Shown piece after piece: positions 23,424 to 35,773 of a DNA stretch of 64,000 nucleotides (positions within the stretch are counted from its first letter, which is position 1; each line of letters opens with the position of its first letter). The stretch spans positions 28,292,836-28,356,835 of the forward strand of contig OY829538.1 of the NCBI GenBank assembly GCA_963691705.1, given 5' to 3'. The notes under the pieces were generated by a model. It had not been told where the DNA came from. It made no database searches and saw only the letters and a list, made by a program, of their open reading frames with translations. The position numbers were made by a program, and so were the translations under genes. This DNA comes from Viola odorata. Taxonomy: Eukaryota > Streptophyta > Magnoliopsida > Malpighiales > Violaceae.

Positions 23424-24905
23424 ATGATGGTCATAGGGTCTGTCATAACCCATCAGGTTGTTCATGCTAGCTCTCTCAATGTTAAAACCTGTGATTTACA
23501 TATTATTTCTTTGATTAAACCATTTGGTCTCCACTGTCTAGACGGAATGGGTTTCTTCCATATAGAGAAAGGTTTTCTTTTGATGAATACAGGTCTCACA
23601 ATCATGGTAGACCTGATCTTCAGCCACAAGAACAAAGGGAACTAAAAATTTCCTCCACTGCATGCAGAAGGCAACCCTGTTCTACCTCTTGATGTAGATC
23701 TGCCCCCACCAGCTCCTGCACCTCAGCCAGTCCTTGCACAACAACCTGCTCCTCCACCAAATCCTCCATCAGCTGCTGCTAGTACCTCCCAGACAGATTC
23801 TCACAACTTAACAACCCTCGCAGCTCGGACTGAGCTTCTGTGTGAGCTCTTTGAGCTCCAGCAAAAAACTGCTAGCGGTAAATTGACCCGGAGGCCGTTG
23901 TACATGCCAAGATAAAGATGATGACCTCGGGGTCTGTCATAACCCATCAGGTTGTTCAAGCTAGCTCTCTCAATGTTAAAACCTATGATTTACATGTTAT
24001 TTCTTTGATTAAACCACTTGGTCTCCGCTGTCTAGATGGAGTGGGTTTCTTCCATATAGAGAAAGGCTTTCTTTTCATGAATACAGGTTTCACAATCAAG
24101 GTGGACCAGATCATCAGCCACAAGAACAAAGGAAACTACAAATTTCCTCCACTGCATGCAGAAGGCAACCCTGGTTTACCTCTATATGTTGATCTGCCCC
24201 CACCAGCTCCTGCACCTCAGCCAGTCCTTGCACCACAACCTGCTCGTCCACCAAATCCTCCATCAGCTGCTTCTAGTACCTCCTAGACAGATTCCCACAA
24301 CTTTGCAACCCTCGCAGCTCGGACTGAGCTCCTGTGTGAGCTCTTTCAGCTCCAGCAAAAAACTGCTAGTGGTAAATTGACCCGGAGGCCGTTGTACATG
24401 CCAAGATAAAGATGATGGTCATAGGGTCTGTCATAACCCATCAGGTTGTTCAAGCTAGCTCTCTCAATGTTAAACCCTGTGATTTACATATTATTTCTTT
24501 GATTAAACCACATGGTCTCCACTGTCTAGAGGGAATGGGTTTCTTCCATATAGAGAAAGGTTTTCTTTTGATGAATACAGGTCTCACAATCAAGGTAGAC
24601 CAGATCTTCAGCCACAAGAACAAAGGGAACTACAAATTTCCTCCAGTGGATGCAGAAGGCTACCCTATTCTACCTCTTAAAGAGGATCTGCCCCCACCAG
24701 CTCCTGCACCTCAGCCAGTCCTTGCACCACAACCTGCTCGTCCACCAAATCCTCCATCAGCTGCTTCTTGTACCTCCCAGACAGATTCCCACAACTTAGC
24801 AACCCTCGCAACTCGGACTGAGCTCCTGTGTGAGCTCTTTGAGCTCCAGCAAAAAACTGCTAGCGGTAAATTGACCCGGAGGCCGTTGTACATGCCAAGA
24901 TAAAG
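23424..24905 (+). repeat. 6-unit HOR, partial copy 2
   Basis: Units A (23424), B (23918), C' (24412) carry the Met61 and His34/Ile86 markers of the units at 20460-21941, and the D unit at 24906 continues the match. The A unit has a private His14 change (GTTCATGCTAGC). The order then passes into the 5-unit HOR. Confidence 0.87.
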
Positions 24906-27900
24906 ATGATGGTCATAGGGTCTGTCATAACCCATCAGGTTGTTCAAGCTAGCTCTCTCAATGTTAAAACCTGTGATTTACATATTATTTCTTTGATTAA
25001 ACCACTTGGTCTCCACTATCTAGATGGAGTGGGTTTCTTCCATATAGAGAAAGACTTTCTTTTCATGAATACGGGTTTCACAATGAAGGTGGACCAGATC
25101 TTCAGCCACAACAACAAAGGGAACTACAAATTTCCTCCACTGCATGCAGAAGGCAACCCTGTTCTACCTCTTGATGTAGATCTGCCCCCACCAGCTCCTG
25201 AACCTCAGCCAGTCCTTGCACTACAACCTGCTCGTCCACCAAATCCTCCATCAGCTGCTTCTAGTACCTCCCAGACAGATTCCCACAACTTAGCAGCCCT
25301 CGCAGCTCGGACTGAGCTCCTGTGTGAGCTCTTTGAGCTCCAGCAAAAAACTGCTAGCGGTAAATTGACCCGGAGGCCGTTGTACATGCCAAGATAAAGA
25401 TGATGGTCGTAGGGTCTGTCATAACCCATCAGGTTGTTCAAGCTAGCTCTCTCAATGTTAAAACCTGTGATTTACATATTATTTCTTTGATTAAACCATT
25501 TGGTCTCCACTGTCTAGATGGAATGGGTTTCTTCCATATAGAGAAAGGTTTTCTTTTGATGAATACAGGTCTCACAATCATGGTAGACCTGATCTTCAGC
25601 CACAAGAACAAAGGGAACTAAAAATTTCCTCCACTGCATGCAGAAGGCAACCCTGTTCTACCTCTTGATGTAGATCTGCCCCCACCAGCTCCTGCACCTC
25701 AGCCAGTCCTTGCACAACAACCTGCTCCTCCACCAAATCCTCCATCAGCTGCTGCTAGTACCTCCCAGACAGATTCTCACAACTTAACAACCCTCGCAGC
25801 TCGGACTGAGCTTCTGTGTGAGCTCTTTGAGCTCCAGCAAAAAACTGCTAGCGGTAAATTGACCCGGAGGCCGTTGTACATGCCAAGATAAAGATGATGA
25901 CCTCGGGGTCTGTCATAACCCATCAGGTTGTTCAAGCTAGCTCTCTCAATGTTAAAACCTATGATTTACATGTTATTTCTTTGATTAAACCACTTGGTCT
26001 CCGCTGTCTAGATGGAGTGGGTTTCTTCCATATAGAGAAAGGCTTTCTTTTCATGAATACAGGTTTCACAATCAAGGTGAACCAGATCTTCAGCCACAAG
26101 AACAAAGGGAACTACAAATTTCCTCCACTGCATGCAGAAGGCAACCCTGTTCTACCTCTTGATGTAGATCTGCCCCCACCAGCTCCTGCACCTCAGCCAG
26201 TCCTTGCAGCACAACCTGCTCGTCCACCAAATCCTCCATCAGCTGCTTCTAGTACCTCCCAGACAGATTCCCACAACTTTGCAACCCTCGCAGCTCGAAC
26301 TGAGCTCCTGTGTGAGCTCTTTGAGCTCCAGCAAAAAACTGCTAGTGGTAAATTGACCCGGAGGCCGTTGTACATGCCAAGATAAAGATGATGACCTCGG
26401 GGTCTGTCATCACCCATCAGGTTGTTCAAGCTAGCTCTCTCAATGTTAAAACCTATGATTTACATGTTATTTCTTTGATTAAACCACTTGGTCTCCGCTG
26501 TGTAGATGGAATGGGTTTCTTTCATATAGAGAAAGGCTTTCTTTTCATGAATACAGGTTTCACAATCAAGGTGGACCAGATCATCAGCCACAAGAACAAA
26601 GGGAACTACAAATTTCCTCCACTGCATGCAGAAGGCAACCCTGGTTTACCTCTTGATGTTGATCTGCCCCCACCAGCTCCTGCACCTCAGCCAGTCCTTG
26701 CACCACAACCTGCTCGTCCACCAAATCCTCCATCAGCTGCTTCTAGTACCTCCTAGACAGATTCCCACAACTTTGCAACCCTCGCAGCTCGGACTGAGCT
26801 CCTGTGTGAGCTCTTTGAGCTCCAGGAAAAAACTGCTAGTGGTAAATTGACCCGGAGGCCATTGTACATGCCAAGATAAAGATGATGGTCATAGGGTCTG
26901 TCATAACCCATCAGGTTGTTCAAGCTAGCTCTCTCAGTGTTAAAACCTGTGATTTACATATTATTTCTTTGATTAAACCACTTGGTCTCCATTGTCTAGA
27001 TGGAATGGGTTTCTTCCATATAGAGAAAGGTTTTCTTTTGATGAATACAGGTCTCACAATCAAGGTAGACCAGATCTTCAGCCACAAGAACAAAGGGAAC
27101 TACAAATTTCCTCCAGTGGATGCAGAAGGCTACCCTGTTCTACCTCTTAAAGAGGATCTGCCCCCACCAGCTCCTGCACCTCAGCCAGTCCTTGCACCAC
27201 AACCTGCTCGTCCACCAAATCCTCCATCAGCTGCTTCTTGTACCTCCCAGACAGATTCCCACAACTTAGCAACCCTCGCAGCTCGGACTGAGCTCCTGTG
27301 TGAGCTCTTTGAGCTCCAGCAAAAAACTGCTAGCGGTAAATTGACCCGGAGGCCGTTGTACATGCCAAGATAAAGATGATGGTCATAGGGTCTGTCATAA
27401 CCCATCAGGTTGTTCAAGCTAGCTCTCTCAATGTTAAAACCTGTGATTTACATATTATTTCTTTGATTAAACCACTTGGTCTCCACTATCTAGATGGAGT
27501 GGGTTTCTTCCATATAGAGAAAGACTTTCTTTTCATGAATACGGGTTTCACAATGAAGGTGGACCAGATCTTCAGCCACAACAACAAAGGGAACTACAAA
27601 TTTCCTCCACTGCATGCAGAAGGCAACCCTGTTCTACCTCTTGATGTAGATCTGCCCCCACCAGCTCCTGAACCTCAGCCAGTCCTTGCACTACAACCTG
27701 CTCGTCCACCAAATCCTCCATCAGCTGCTTCTAGTACCTCCCAGACAGATTCCCACAACTTAGCAGCCCTCGCAGCTCGGACTGAGCTCCTGTGTGAGCT
27801 CTTTGAGCTCCAGCAAAAAACTGCTAGCGGTAAATTGACCCGGAGGCCGTTGTACATGCCAAGATAAAGATGATGGTCGTAGGGTCTGTCATAACCCATC

Positions 27901-30900
27901 AGGTTGTTCAAGCTAGCTCTCTCAATGTTAAAACCTGTGATTTACATATTATTTCTTTGATTAAACCATTTGGTCTCCACTGTCTAGATGGAATGGGTTT
28001 CTTCCATATAGAGAAAGGTTTTCTTTTGATGAATACAGGTCTCACAATCATGGTAGACCTGATCTTCAGCCACAAGAACAAAGGGAACTAAAAATTTCCT
28101 CCACTGCTTGCAGAAGGCAACCCTGTTCTACCTCTTGATGTAGATCTGCCCCCACCAGCTCCTGCACCTCAGCCAGTCCTTGCACAACAACCTGCTCCTC
28201 CACCAAATCCTCCATCAGCTGCTGCTAGTACCTCCCAGACAGATTCTCACAACTTAACAACCCTCGCAGCTCGGACTGAGCTTCTGTGTGAGCTCTTTGA
28301 GCTCCAGCAAAAAACTGCTAGCGGTAAATTGACCCGGAGGCCGTTGTACATGCCAAGATAAAGATGATGACCTCGGGGTCTGTCATAACCCATCAGGTTG
28401 TTCAAGCTAGCTCTCTCAATGTTAAAACCTATGATTTACATGTTATTTCTTTGATTAAACCACTTGGTCTCCGCTGTCTAGATGGAGTGGGTTTCTTCCA
28501 TATAGAGAAAGGCTTTCTTTTCATGAATACAGGTTTCACAATCAAGGTGAACCAGATCTTCAGCCACAAGAACAAAGGGAACTACAAATTTCCTCCACTG
28601 CATGCAGAAGGCAACCCTGTTCTACCTCTTGATGTAGATCTGCCCCCACCAGCTCCTGCACCTCAGCCAGTCCTTGCAGCACAACCTGCTCGTCCACCAA
28701 ATCCTCCATCAGCTGCTTCTAGTACCTCCCAGACAGATTCCCACAACTTTGCAACCCTCGCAGCTCGAACTGAGCTCCTGTGTGAGCTCTTTGAGCTCCA
28801 GCAAAAAACTGCTAGTGGTAAATTGACCCGGAGGCCGTTGTACATGCCAAGATAAAGATGATGACCTCGGGGTCTGTCATCACCCATCAGGTTGTTCAAG
28901 CTAGCTCTCTCAATGTTAAAACCTATGATTTACATGTTATTTCTTTGATTAAACCACTTGGTCTCCGCTGTGTAGATGGAATGGGTTTCTTTCATATAGA
29001 GAAAGGCTTTCTTTTCATGAATACAGGTTTCACAATCAAGGTGGACCAGATCATCAGCCACAAGAACAAAGGGAACTACAAATTTCCTCCACTGCATGCA
29101 GAAGGCAACCCTGGTTTACCTCTTGATGTTGATCTGCCCCCACCAGCTCCTGCACCTCAGCCAGTCCTTGCACCACAACCTGCTCGTCCACCAAATCCTC
29201 CATCAGCTGCTTCTAGTACCTCCTAGACAGATTCCCACAACTTTGCAACCCTCGCAGCTCGGACTGAGCTCCTGTGTGAGCTCTTTGAGCTCCAGGAAAA
29301 AACTGCTAGTGGTAAATTGACCCGGAGGCCATTGTACATGCCAAGATAAAGATGATGGTCATAGGGTCTGTCATAACCCATCAGGTTGTTCAAGCTAGCT
29401 CTCTCAGTGTTAAAACCTGTGATTTACATATTATTTCTTTGATTAAACCACTTGGTCTCCATTGTCTAGATGGAATGGGTTTCTTCCATATAGAGAAAGG
29501 TTTTCTTTTGATGAATACAGGTCTCACAATCAAGGTAGACCAGATCTTCAGCCACAAGAACAAAGGGAACTACAAATTTCCTCCAGTGGATGCAGAAGGC
29601 TACCCTGTTCTACCTCTTAAAGAGGATCTGCCCCCACCAGCTCCTGCACCTCAGCCAGTCCTTGCACCACAACCTGCTCGTCCACCAAATCCTCCATCAG
29701 CTGCTTCTTGTACCTCCCAGACAGATTCCCACAACTTAGCAACCCTCGCAGCTCGGACTGAGCTCCTGTGTGAGCTCTTTGAGCTCCAGCAAAAAACTGC
29801 TAGCGGTAAATTGACCCGGAGGCCGTTGTACATGCCAAGATAAAGATGATGGTCATAGGGTCTGTCATAACCCATCAGGTTGTTCAAGCTAGCTCTCTCA
29901 ATGTTAAAACCTGTGATTTACATATTATTTCTTTGATTAAACCACTTGGTCTCCACTATCTAGATGGAGTGGGTTTCTTCCATATAGAGAAAGACTTTCT
30001 TTTCATGAATACGGGTTTCACAATGAAGGTGGACCAGATCTTCAGCCACAACAACAAAGGGAACTACAAATTTCCTCCACTGCATGCAGAAGGCAACCCT
30101 GTTCTACCTCTTGATGTAGATCTGCCCCCACCAGCTCCTGAACCTCAGCCAGTCCTTGCACTACAACCTGCTCGTCCACCAAATCCTCCATCAGCTGCTT
30201 CTAGTACCTCCCAGACAGATTCCCACAACTTAGCAGCCCTCGCAGCTCGGACTGAGCTCCTGTGTGAGCTCTTTGAGCTCCAGCAAAAAACTGCTAGCGG
30301 TAAATTGACCCGGAGGCCGTTGTACATGCCAAGATAAAGATGATGGTCGTAGGGTCTGTCATAACCCATCAGGTTGTTCAAGCTAGCTCTCTCAATGTTA
30401 AAACCTGTGATTTACATATTATTTCTTTGATTAAACCATTTGGTCTCCACTGTCTAGATGGAATGGGTTTCTTCCATATAGAGAAAGGTTTTCTTTTGAT
30501 GAATACAGGTCTCACAATCATGGTAGACCTGATCTTCAGCCACAAGAACAAAGGGAACTAAAAATTTCCTCCACTGCTTGCAGAAGGCAACCCTGTTCTA
30601 CCTCTTGATGTAGATCTGCCCCCACCAGCTCCTGCACCTCAGCCAGTCCTTGCACAACAACCTGCTCCTCCACCAAATCCTCCATCAGCTGCTGCTAGTA
30701 CCTCCCAGACAGATTCTCACAACTTAACAACCCTCGCAGCTCGGACTGAGCTTCTGTGTGAGCTCTTTGAGCTCCAGCAAAAAACTGCTAGCGGTAAATT
30801 GACCCGGAGGCCGTTGTACATGCCAAGATAAAGATGATGACCTCGGGGTCTGTCATAACCCATCAGGTTGTTCAAGCTAGCTCTCTCAATGTTAAAACCT

Positions 30901-32315
30901 ATGATTTACATGTTATTTCTTTGATTAAACCACTTGGTCTCCGCTGTCTAGATGGAGTGGGTTTCTTCCATATAGAGAAAGGCTTTATTTTCATGAATAC
31001 AGGTTTCACAATCAAGGTGAACCAGATCTTCAGCCACAAGAACAAAGGGAACTACAAATTTCCTCCACTGCATGCAGAAGGCAACCCTGTTCTACCTCTT
31101 GATGTAGATCTGCCCCCACCAGCTCCTGCACCTCAGCCAGTCCTTGCAGCACAACCTGCTCGTCCACCAAATCCTCCATCAGCTGCTTCTAGTACCTCCC
31201 AGACAGATTCCCACAACTTTGCAACCCTCGCAGCTCGAACTGAGCTCCTGTGTGAGCTCTTTGAGCTCCAGCAAAAAACTGCTAGTGGTAAATTGACCCG
31301 GAGGCCGTTGTACATGCCAAGATAAAGATGATGACCTCGGGGTCTGTCATCACCCATCAGGTTGTTCAAGCTAGCTCTCTCAATGTTAAAACCTATGATT
31401 TACATGTTATTTCTTTGATTAAACCACTTGGTCTCCGCTGTGTAGATGGAATGGGTTTCTTTCATATAGAGAAAGGCTTTCTTTTCATGAATACAGGTTT
31501 CACAATCAAGGTGGACCAGATCATCAGCCACAAGAACAAAGGGAACTACAAATTTCCTCCACTGCATGCAGAAGGCAACCCTGGTTTACCTCTTGATGTT
31601 GATCTGCCCCCACCAGCTCCTGCACCTCAGCCAGTCCTTGCACCACAACCTGCTCGTCCACCAAATCCTCCATCAGCTGCTTCTAGTACCTCCTAGACAG
31701 ATTCCCACAACTTTGCAACCCTCGCAGCTCGGACTGAGCTCCTGTGTGAGCTCTTTGAGCTCCAGGAAAAAACTGCTAGTGGTAAATTGACCCGGAGGCC
31801 ATTGTACATGCCAAGATAAAGATGATGGTCATAGGGTCTGTCATAACCCATCAGGTTGTTCAAGCTAGCTCTCTCAGTGTTAAAACCTGTGATTTACATA
31901 TTATTTCTTTGATTAAACCACTTGGTCTCCATTGTCTAGATGGAATGGGTTTCTTCCATATAGAGAAAGGTTTTCTTTTGATGAATACAGGTCTCACAAT
32001 CAAGGTAGACCAGATCTTCAGCCACAAGAACAAAGGGAACTACAAATTTCCTCCAGTGGATGCAGAAGGCTACCCTGTTCTACCTCTTAAAGAGGATCTG
32101 CCCCCACCAGCTCCTGCACCTCAGCCAGTCCTTGCACCACAACCTGCTCGTCCACCAAATCCTCCATCAGCTGCTTCTTGTACCTCCCAGACAGATTCCC
32201 ACAACTTAGCAACCCTCGCAGCTCGGACTGAGCTCCTGTGTGAGCTCTTTGAGCTCCAGCAAAAAACTGCTAGCGGTAAATTGACCCGGAGGCCGTTGTA
32301 CATGCCAAGATAAAG
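24906..32315 (+). repeat. 5-unit HOR D-A-F-B-C, three copies (2,470-bp period)
   Basis: Copies start at 24906, 27376 and 29846, each in the order D, A, F, B, C. Shared markers are Val4 in the A unit (GGTCGTAGG), class F units with Asn63, and Val39 in the B unit (CTGTGTAGATGG). The copies are nearly identical by eye. The second and third share CTGCTTGCAG in their A units (CTGCATGCAG in the first), and the third alone has an F unit with Ile52 (GGCTTTATTTTC near 30986). Confidence 0.93.
25894..26387 (+). repeat. Class F unit, example
   Basis: The front is B-like (Thr3-Ser4, Tyr23, Arg37) with Val42, Asn63 (GTGAACCAG) and Phe66. Codon 123 is CAG, so the frame is open over 163 codons (25894-26385). 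Ala106 (TTGCAGCACAA) and Phe129 mark the class. F recurs at 28364, 30834 and 49606. Confidence 0.88.
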
Positions 32316-33797
32316 ATGATGACCTCGGGGTCTGTCATAACCCATCAGGTTGTTCAAGCTAGCTCTCTCAATGTTAAAACCTATGATTTACATGTTATTT
32401 CTTTGATTAAACCACTTGGTCTCCGCTGCCTAGATGGAATGGGTTTCTTTCATATAGAGAAAGGCTTTCTTTTCATGAATACAGGTTTCACAATCAAGGT
32501 GGACCAGATCATCAGCCACAAGAACAAAGGAAACTACAAATTTCCTCCACTGCATGCAGAAGGCAACCCTGGTTTACCTCTATATGTTGATCTGCCCCCA
32601 CCAGCTCCTGCACCTCAGCCAGTCCTTGCACCACAACCTGCTCGTCCACCAAATCCTCCATCAGCTGCTTCTAGTACCTCCTAGACAGATTCCCACAACT
32701 TTGCAACCCTCGCAGCTCGGACTGAGCTCCTGTGTGAGCTCTTTGAGCTCCAGCAAAAAACTGCTAGTGGTAAATTGACCCGGAGGCCATTGTACATGCC
32801 AAGATAAAGATGATGGTCATAGGGTCTGTCATAACCCATCAGGTTGTTCAAGCTAGCTCTCTCAGTGTTAAAACCTGTGATTTACATATTATTTCTTTGA
32901 TTAAACCACTTGGTCTCCATTGTCTAGATGGAATGGGTTTCTTCCATATAGAGAAAGGTTTTCTTTTGATGAATACAGGTCTCACAATCAAGGTAGACCA
33001 GATCTTCAGCCACAAGAACAAAGGGAACTACAAATTTCCTCCAGTGGATGCAGAAGGCTACCCTGTTCTACCTCTTAAAGAGGATCTGCCCCCACCAGCT
33101 CCTGCACCTCAGCCAGTCCTTGCACCACAACCTGCTCGTCCACCAAATCCTCCATCAGCTGCTTCTTGTACCTCCCAGACAGATTCCCACAACTTAGCAA
33201 CCCTCGCAGCTCGGACTGAGCTCCTGTGTGAGCTCTTTGAGCTCCAGCAAAAAACTGCTAGCGGTAAATTGACCCGGAGGCCGTTGTACATGCCAAGATA
33301 AAGATGATGGTCATAGGGTCTGTCATAACCCATCAGGTTGTTCAAGCTAGCTCTCTCAATGTTAAAACCTGTGATTTACATATTATTTCTTTGATTAAAC
33401 CACTTGGTCTCCACTATCTAGATGGAGTGGGTTTCTTCCATATAGAGAAAGACTTTCTTTTCATGAATACGGGTTTCACAATGAAGGTGGACCAGATCTT
33501 CAGCCACAACAACAAAGGGAACTACAAATTTCCTCCACTGCATGCAGAAGGCAACCCTGTTCTACCTCTTGATGTAGATCTGCCCCCACCAGCTGCTGAA
33601 CCTCAGCCAGTCCTTGCACTACAACCTGCTCGTCCACCAAATCCTCCATCAGCTGCTTCTAGTACCTCCCAGACAGATTCCCACAACTTAGCAGCCCTCG
33701 TAGCTCGGACTGAGCTCCTGTGTGAGCTCTTTGACCTCCAGCAAAAAACTGCTAGCGGTAAATTGACCCGGAGGCCGTTGTACATGCCAAGATAAAG
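32316..33797 (+). repeat. Transition block B-C-D
   Basis: Units B (32316), C (32810), D (33304). The D unit carries Ala98 (GCT at 33595-33597), Val133 and an Asp144 change (TTTGACCTC). It is the first member of a local group of units of different classes that share Ala98. Confidence 0.85.
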
Positions 33798-35773
33798 ATG
33801 ATGACCTCGGGGTCTGTCATAACCCATCAGGTTGTTCAAGCTAGCTCTCTCAATGTTAAAACCTATGATTTACATGTTATTTCTTTGATTAAACCACTTG
33901 GTCTCCGCTGCCTAGATGGAATGGGTTTCTTTCATATAGAGAAAGGCTTTCTTTTCATGAATACAGGTTTCACAATCAAGGTGGACCAGATCATCAGCCA
34001 CAAGAACAAAGGAAACTACAAATTTCCTCCACTGCATGCAGAAGGCAACCCTGGTTTACCTCTATATGTTGATCTGCCCCCACCAGCTGCTGCACCTCAG
34101 CCAGTCCTTGCACCACAACCTGCTCGTCCACCAAATCCTCCATCAGCTGCTTCTAGTACCTCCTAGACAGATTCCCACAACTTTGCAACCCTCGCAGCTC
34201 GGACTGAGCTCCTGTGTGAGCTCTTTCAGCTCCAGCAAAAAACTGCTAGTGGTAAATTGACCCGGAGGCCATTGTACATGCCAAGATAAAGATGATGGTC
34301 ATAGGGTCTGTCATAACCCATCAGGTTGTTCAAGCTAGCTCTCTCAGTGTTAAAACCTGTGATTTACATATTATTTCTTTGATTAAACCACTTGGTCTCC
34401 ATTGTCTAGATGGAATGGGTTTCTTCCATATAGAGAAAGACTTTCTTTTCATGAATACGGGTTTCACAATGAAGGTGGACCAGATCTTCAGCCACAACAA
34501 CAAAGGGAACTACAAATTTCCTCCAGTGGATGCAGAAGGCAACCCTGTTCTACCTCTTAAAGAGGATCTGCCCCCACCAGCTCCTGCACCTCAGCCAGTC
34601 CTTGCACCACAACCTGCTCGTCCACCAAATCCTCCATCAGCTGCTTCTTGTACCTCCCAGACAGATTCCCACAACTTAGCAACCCTCGCAGCTCGGACTG
34701 AGCTCCTGTGTGAGCTCTTTGAGCTCCAGCAAAAAACTGCTAGCGGTAAATTGACCCGGAGGCCGTTGTACATGCCAAGATAAAGATGATGGTCATAGGG
34801 TCTGTCATAACCCATCAGGTTGTTCAAGCTAGCTCTCTCAATGTTAAAACCTGTGATTTACATATTATTTCTTTGATTAAACCACTTGGTCTCCGCTGCC
34901 TAGATGGAATGGGTTTCTTTCATATAGAGAAAGGCTTTCTTTTCATGAATACAGGTTTCACAATCAAGGTGGACCAGATCATCAGCCACAAGAACAAAGG
35001 AAACTACAAATTTCCTCCACTGCATGCAGAAGGCAACCCTGGTTTACCTCTATATGTTGATCTGCCCCCACCAGCTGCTGCACCTCAGCCAGTCCTTGCA
35101 CCACAACCTGCTCCTCCACCAAATCCTCCATCAGCTGCTTCTAGTACCTCCTAGACAGATTCCCACAACTTTGCAACCCTCGCAGCTCGGACTGAGCTCC
35201 TGTGTGAGCTCTTTGAGCTCCAGCAAAAAACTGCTAGTGGTAAATTGACCCGGAGGCCATTGTACATGCCAAGATAAAGATGATGGTCATAGGGTCTGTC
35301 ATAACCCATCAGGTTGTTCAAGCTAGCTCTCTCAGTGTTAAAACCTGTGATTTACATATTATTTCTTTGATTAAACCACTTGGTCTCCATTGTCTAGATG
35401 GAATGGGTTTCTTCCATATAGAGAAAGACTTTCTTTTCATGAATACGGGTTTCACAATGAAGGTGGACCAGATCTTCAGCCACAACAACAAAGGGAACTA
35501 CAAATTTCCTCCAGTGGATGCAGAAGGCAACCCTGTTCTACCTCTTAAAGAGGATCTGCCCCCACCAGCTCCTGCACCTCAGCCAGTCCTTGCACCACAA
35601 CCTGCTCGTCCACCAAATCCTCCATCAGCTGCTTCTTGTACCTCCCAGACAGATTCCCACAACTTAGCAACCCTCGCAGCTCGGACTGAGCTCCTGTGTG
35701 AGCTCTTTGAGCTCCAGCAAAAAACTGCTAGCGGTAAATTGACCCGGAGGCCGTTGTACATGCCAAGATAAAG
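33798..35773 (+). repeat. Dimer B-X repeated twice (988-bp period)
   Basis: Units B (33798), X (34292), B-like mosaic (34786), X (35280). The two X units encode the same mosaic protein: C-type at codons 19-42, D-type at codons 50-69, C-type at 79-80, D-type Asn84, then C-type Lys90-Glu91. The B-like unit at 34786 begins with Val3-Ile4 and Cys23 and switches to B sequence by codon 37. Both B units carry Ala98. Confidence 0.88.
34292..34785 (+). repeat. Mosaic X unit (C-D-C patchwork)
   Basis: Codons 19-42 are C-type (Ser19, Cys38, Met42), codons 50-69 D-type (Asp50, Phe53, Met60, Asn69), codons 79-80 C-type, codon 84 D-type Asn, and codons 90 onward C-type. At least two D-type tracts sit in a C background, which fits gene conversion better than a single crossover. 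The unit at 35280 has the same mosaic. Confidence 0.85.
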
